DNA from: Bacillus_AD sp047238185
GTDB lineage: Bacteria > Bacillota > Bacilli > Bacillales > DSM-1321
Length of the DNA: 64,000 bases
Assembly: GCF_047238185.1 (NCBI RefSeq)
Contig: NZ_JBDFMI010000001.1
Coordinates: forward strand, 930,001-994,000
Reading direction: 5' to 3'
This document shows positions 62,826 to 64,000 of this stretch, piece by piece. The notes under the pieces are model-generated. The model ran no database searches, was not told the origin of the DNA, and was given only the letters and a program-made list of their open reading frames with translations. A program made the translations under genes and the position numbers. Positions within the stretch are counted from its first letter, which is position 1, and each line of letters opens with the position of its first letter.

Positions 62826-62857
62826 GCGCTGCCGGTTGCGGCAGCGCCTTTTTGTTG
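62826..62857 (+). terminator. Terminator
   Basis: GGCGCTGCC and GGCAGCGCC form a perfect GC-rich stem around six bases, followed by TTTTT. Confidence 0.9.
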
Positions 62858-62958
62858 GGTGAAACTTTTTTTGGGTTCCAAACGTATAAATAGTAGTATG
62901 AAAAATAATATGCATAGCCTTAAGTTTTTTAAATTGGAATGTAAGGGAGAAGGATTGT

Positions 62959-63489
62959 ATGTATGATTTCTTTGAGTACACCAAAGGGAAAATACAGGAA
63001 GTGCTGATTGAAGTCGACAATGATCATGAGGATCGTGTCCGCTTTTCCAAGCGTCTGCCCCTTGTTTGCTATATGACTGTTACAAATGAAGGTTTGGATA
63101 TGTCTATTGGCCAGCCGTTGAGAGGCAAAAAGGGAGACATAACGGAAAGAATTCTGTTTGGCGAAATATCCCATGCTGAAGCAGCGATTGTTAAAAGGGC
63201 AAGGCCGCGTACATTGGGCATGTTGGCAGCTGTCTTAAAGTTCGATTTGGTCCTTTATTTAAAAAACGGCAGCCGGTTACACTTTGAATGTCCAGATTTG
63301 CCTGTAATTCCCTATGTTTTGGCGGTTTTAGAGAAAGAGCATATTCCATGTAAAGACCCATACGGGCTAAAAGCCGTTTTCAATAATAGTGGTTCTGCTA
63401 AGGAAGCCTGCGAGTATCTTGAAAAAAACCTTGACCATCTGGCTGATGAACAAGGAATGTGTGCATGGAGATTAAAGTGGAACGATTAA
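62959..63489 (+). CDS. Protein of unknown function
   Basis: 176 residues, soluble, no signal peptide. The middle (RILFGEISHAEAAIVKRARP, then FDLVLYLKNGSRLHFECPD) alternates in the manner of a beta-rich PH-like domain. A helical C-terminus includes CEYLEKNLDHLADEQG. No family recognised. RBS AGGGAGAAGG. Flanked by terminators, so monocistronic. Confidence 0.75.
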   Translation: MYDFFEYTKGKIQEVLIEVDNDHEDRVRFSKRLPLVCYMTVTNEGLDMSIGQPLRGKKGDITERILFGEISHAEAAIVKRARPRTLGMLAAVLKFDLVLYLKNGSRLHFECPDLPVIPYVLAVLEKEHIPCKDPYGLKAVFNNSGSAKEACEYLEKNLDHLADEQGMCAWRLKWND

Positions 63490-63697
63490 CATAGTATAAG
63501 CGGACACAACCAATGGTTGGGTCTTTTTTTTGCGTTAAAGGACATGGTAAATGAATAAAAGAACTAGAATAAAACTCTTGGATGAAAAAGCTGCATTGGC
63601 CCGCGGGGTGGCTAATCAGAAAGAATAGGCTGTGGGAATGGCAATGGAAAATCACGCTTGTCCTTCTATAATCATAGAATAATAAGAGGTGAGCAAA

Positions 63698-64000
63698 ATG
63701 GTAAAAATCTTTATTGATCCAGGCCACGGAGGCAGCGATTCAGGGGCCATCGGAAATGGTATTCAGGAAAAGAATATCACCTTGGCTGTTGCTATACGGG
63801 TAAAAAATCTTCTTTTGAGCAGATACAGCAATGTAGAAGTAAAGATGAGCCGCACAGGAGATACTTTTCCATCTTTATCTGACCGTACAAATGCAGCCAA
63901 TGCATGGGGAGCACATTTTTATCTATCTATCCATATTAATTCCGGCGGCGGGACAGGATTTGAGGATTATATTTTTCCAGGCAGTGGAGCTCCAACGTCT
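63698..64000 (+). CDS. N-acetylmuramoyl-L-alanine amidase (Amidase_3), truncated by the window edge
   Basis: The first 101 codons are present. They give an Amidase_3 domain directly from the start (KIFIDPGHGGSDSGAIGNG, then IQEKNITLAVA, MSRTGD, YLSIHINSGGG). Zinc ligands are His in PGHGG, Glu in QEKNI and His in SIHINS. There is no signal peptide, as in the mother-cell autolysin CwlC and the phage-like XlyB group. This suggests a sporulation-phase or prophage-type lysin, but the C-terminal repeats that would decide lie outside. RBS AAGAGGTGAG. Confidence 0.9.
   Translation, partial: MVKIFIDPGHGGSDSGAIGNGIQEKNITLAVAIRVKNLLLSRYSNVEVKMSRTGDTFPSLSDRTNAANAWGAHFYLSIHINSGGGTGFEDYIFPGSGAPTS

Overview
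The window is a chromosomal segment from a low-GC Gram-positive of the Bacillaceae (Bacillus in the broad sense, but not B. subtilis). Evidence for this is the strong Shine-Dalgarno sites with mixed ATG/GTG/TTG starts, Rho-independent terminators after most units, a T-box leader, cre sites, and gene order matching the B. subtilis yqi-yqj region (yqiK, yqzF, bkdR-ptb-bcd-buk-lpdV-bkdAA-bkdAB-bkdB, yqiW, yqjA, yqjC, yqjD, yqjE, polY1, gndA, zwf, rnz, proI, yqjP, yqjQ). No tRNA, rRNA, CRISPR array or prophage was seen.

Layout. 1-4.0 kb: chromate transporter, a hydrolase remnant, a FhuF-like protein, a glycerophosphodiester phosphodiesterase and yqzF. 4.1-14.7 kb: the branched-chain amino acid degradation cluster, with the sigma-54 activator BkdR and a good -24/-12 promoter in front of ptb. 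14.75-16.4 kb: a decayed IS1595-type element with 12-bp inverted ends, a DUF3885 passenger gene and a deleted transposase. 16.9-22.0 kb: mutA-mutB-meaB (methylmalonyl-CoA mutase and its G-protein chaperone). 22.2-26.4 kb: bacilliredoxin brxB, small membrane and lipoproteins, yqjA, an L,D-transpeptidase and a 30-codon gene for the stressosome-associated miniprotein Prli42. 26.7-30.0 kb: methylmalonyl-CoA epimerase, the carboxyltransferase subunit and a peptidase-T-like enzyme. 30-41.8 kb: S9 peptidase, DUF402 protein, DNA polymerase IV, 6-phosphogluconate dehydrogenase, a cobalamin-binding/STAS operon, a 124-bp tandem repeat, zwf, rnz and a ferrochelatase. 42-52.7 kb: SLH-anchored amidase, YbaK-type deacylase, T-box-controlled proI, yqjP, yqjQ, a lipoprotein, a methyltransferase, pyruvate oxidase and a DUF1835 protein. 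52.8-64 kb: an ECF sigma factor with its membrane partner, a split threonine/serine exporter, carboxylesterase, DUF3949 protein, aldose epimerase, zinc-ribbon protein, aldehyde dehydrogenase, MFS transporter, acetyltransferase, an unknown protein and the start of a second amidase.

How it works together. The Bkd enzymes turn valine, isoleucine and leucine into branched acyl-CoAs. Propionyl-CoA arising from isoleucine and valine can then pass through the carboxyltransferase, epimerase and B12-dependent mutase encoded here to succinyl-CoA. Near-consensus cre sites precede both mutA and the epimerase gene, and a CodY-like box precedes bkdR, so carbon and branched-chain amino acid control of the whole route is plausible.

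The best candidate for an undescribed system is the operon at 35.6-37.65 kb. It encodes a helical-domain protein, a stand-alone cobalamin-binding protein, a STAS protein resembling RsbR stressosome subunits, and a 46-residue membrane protein. This would be a possible vitamin-B12 (perhaps light) input to the stress response.
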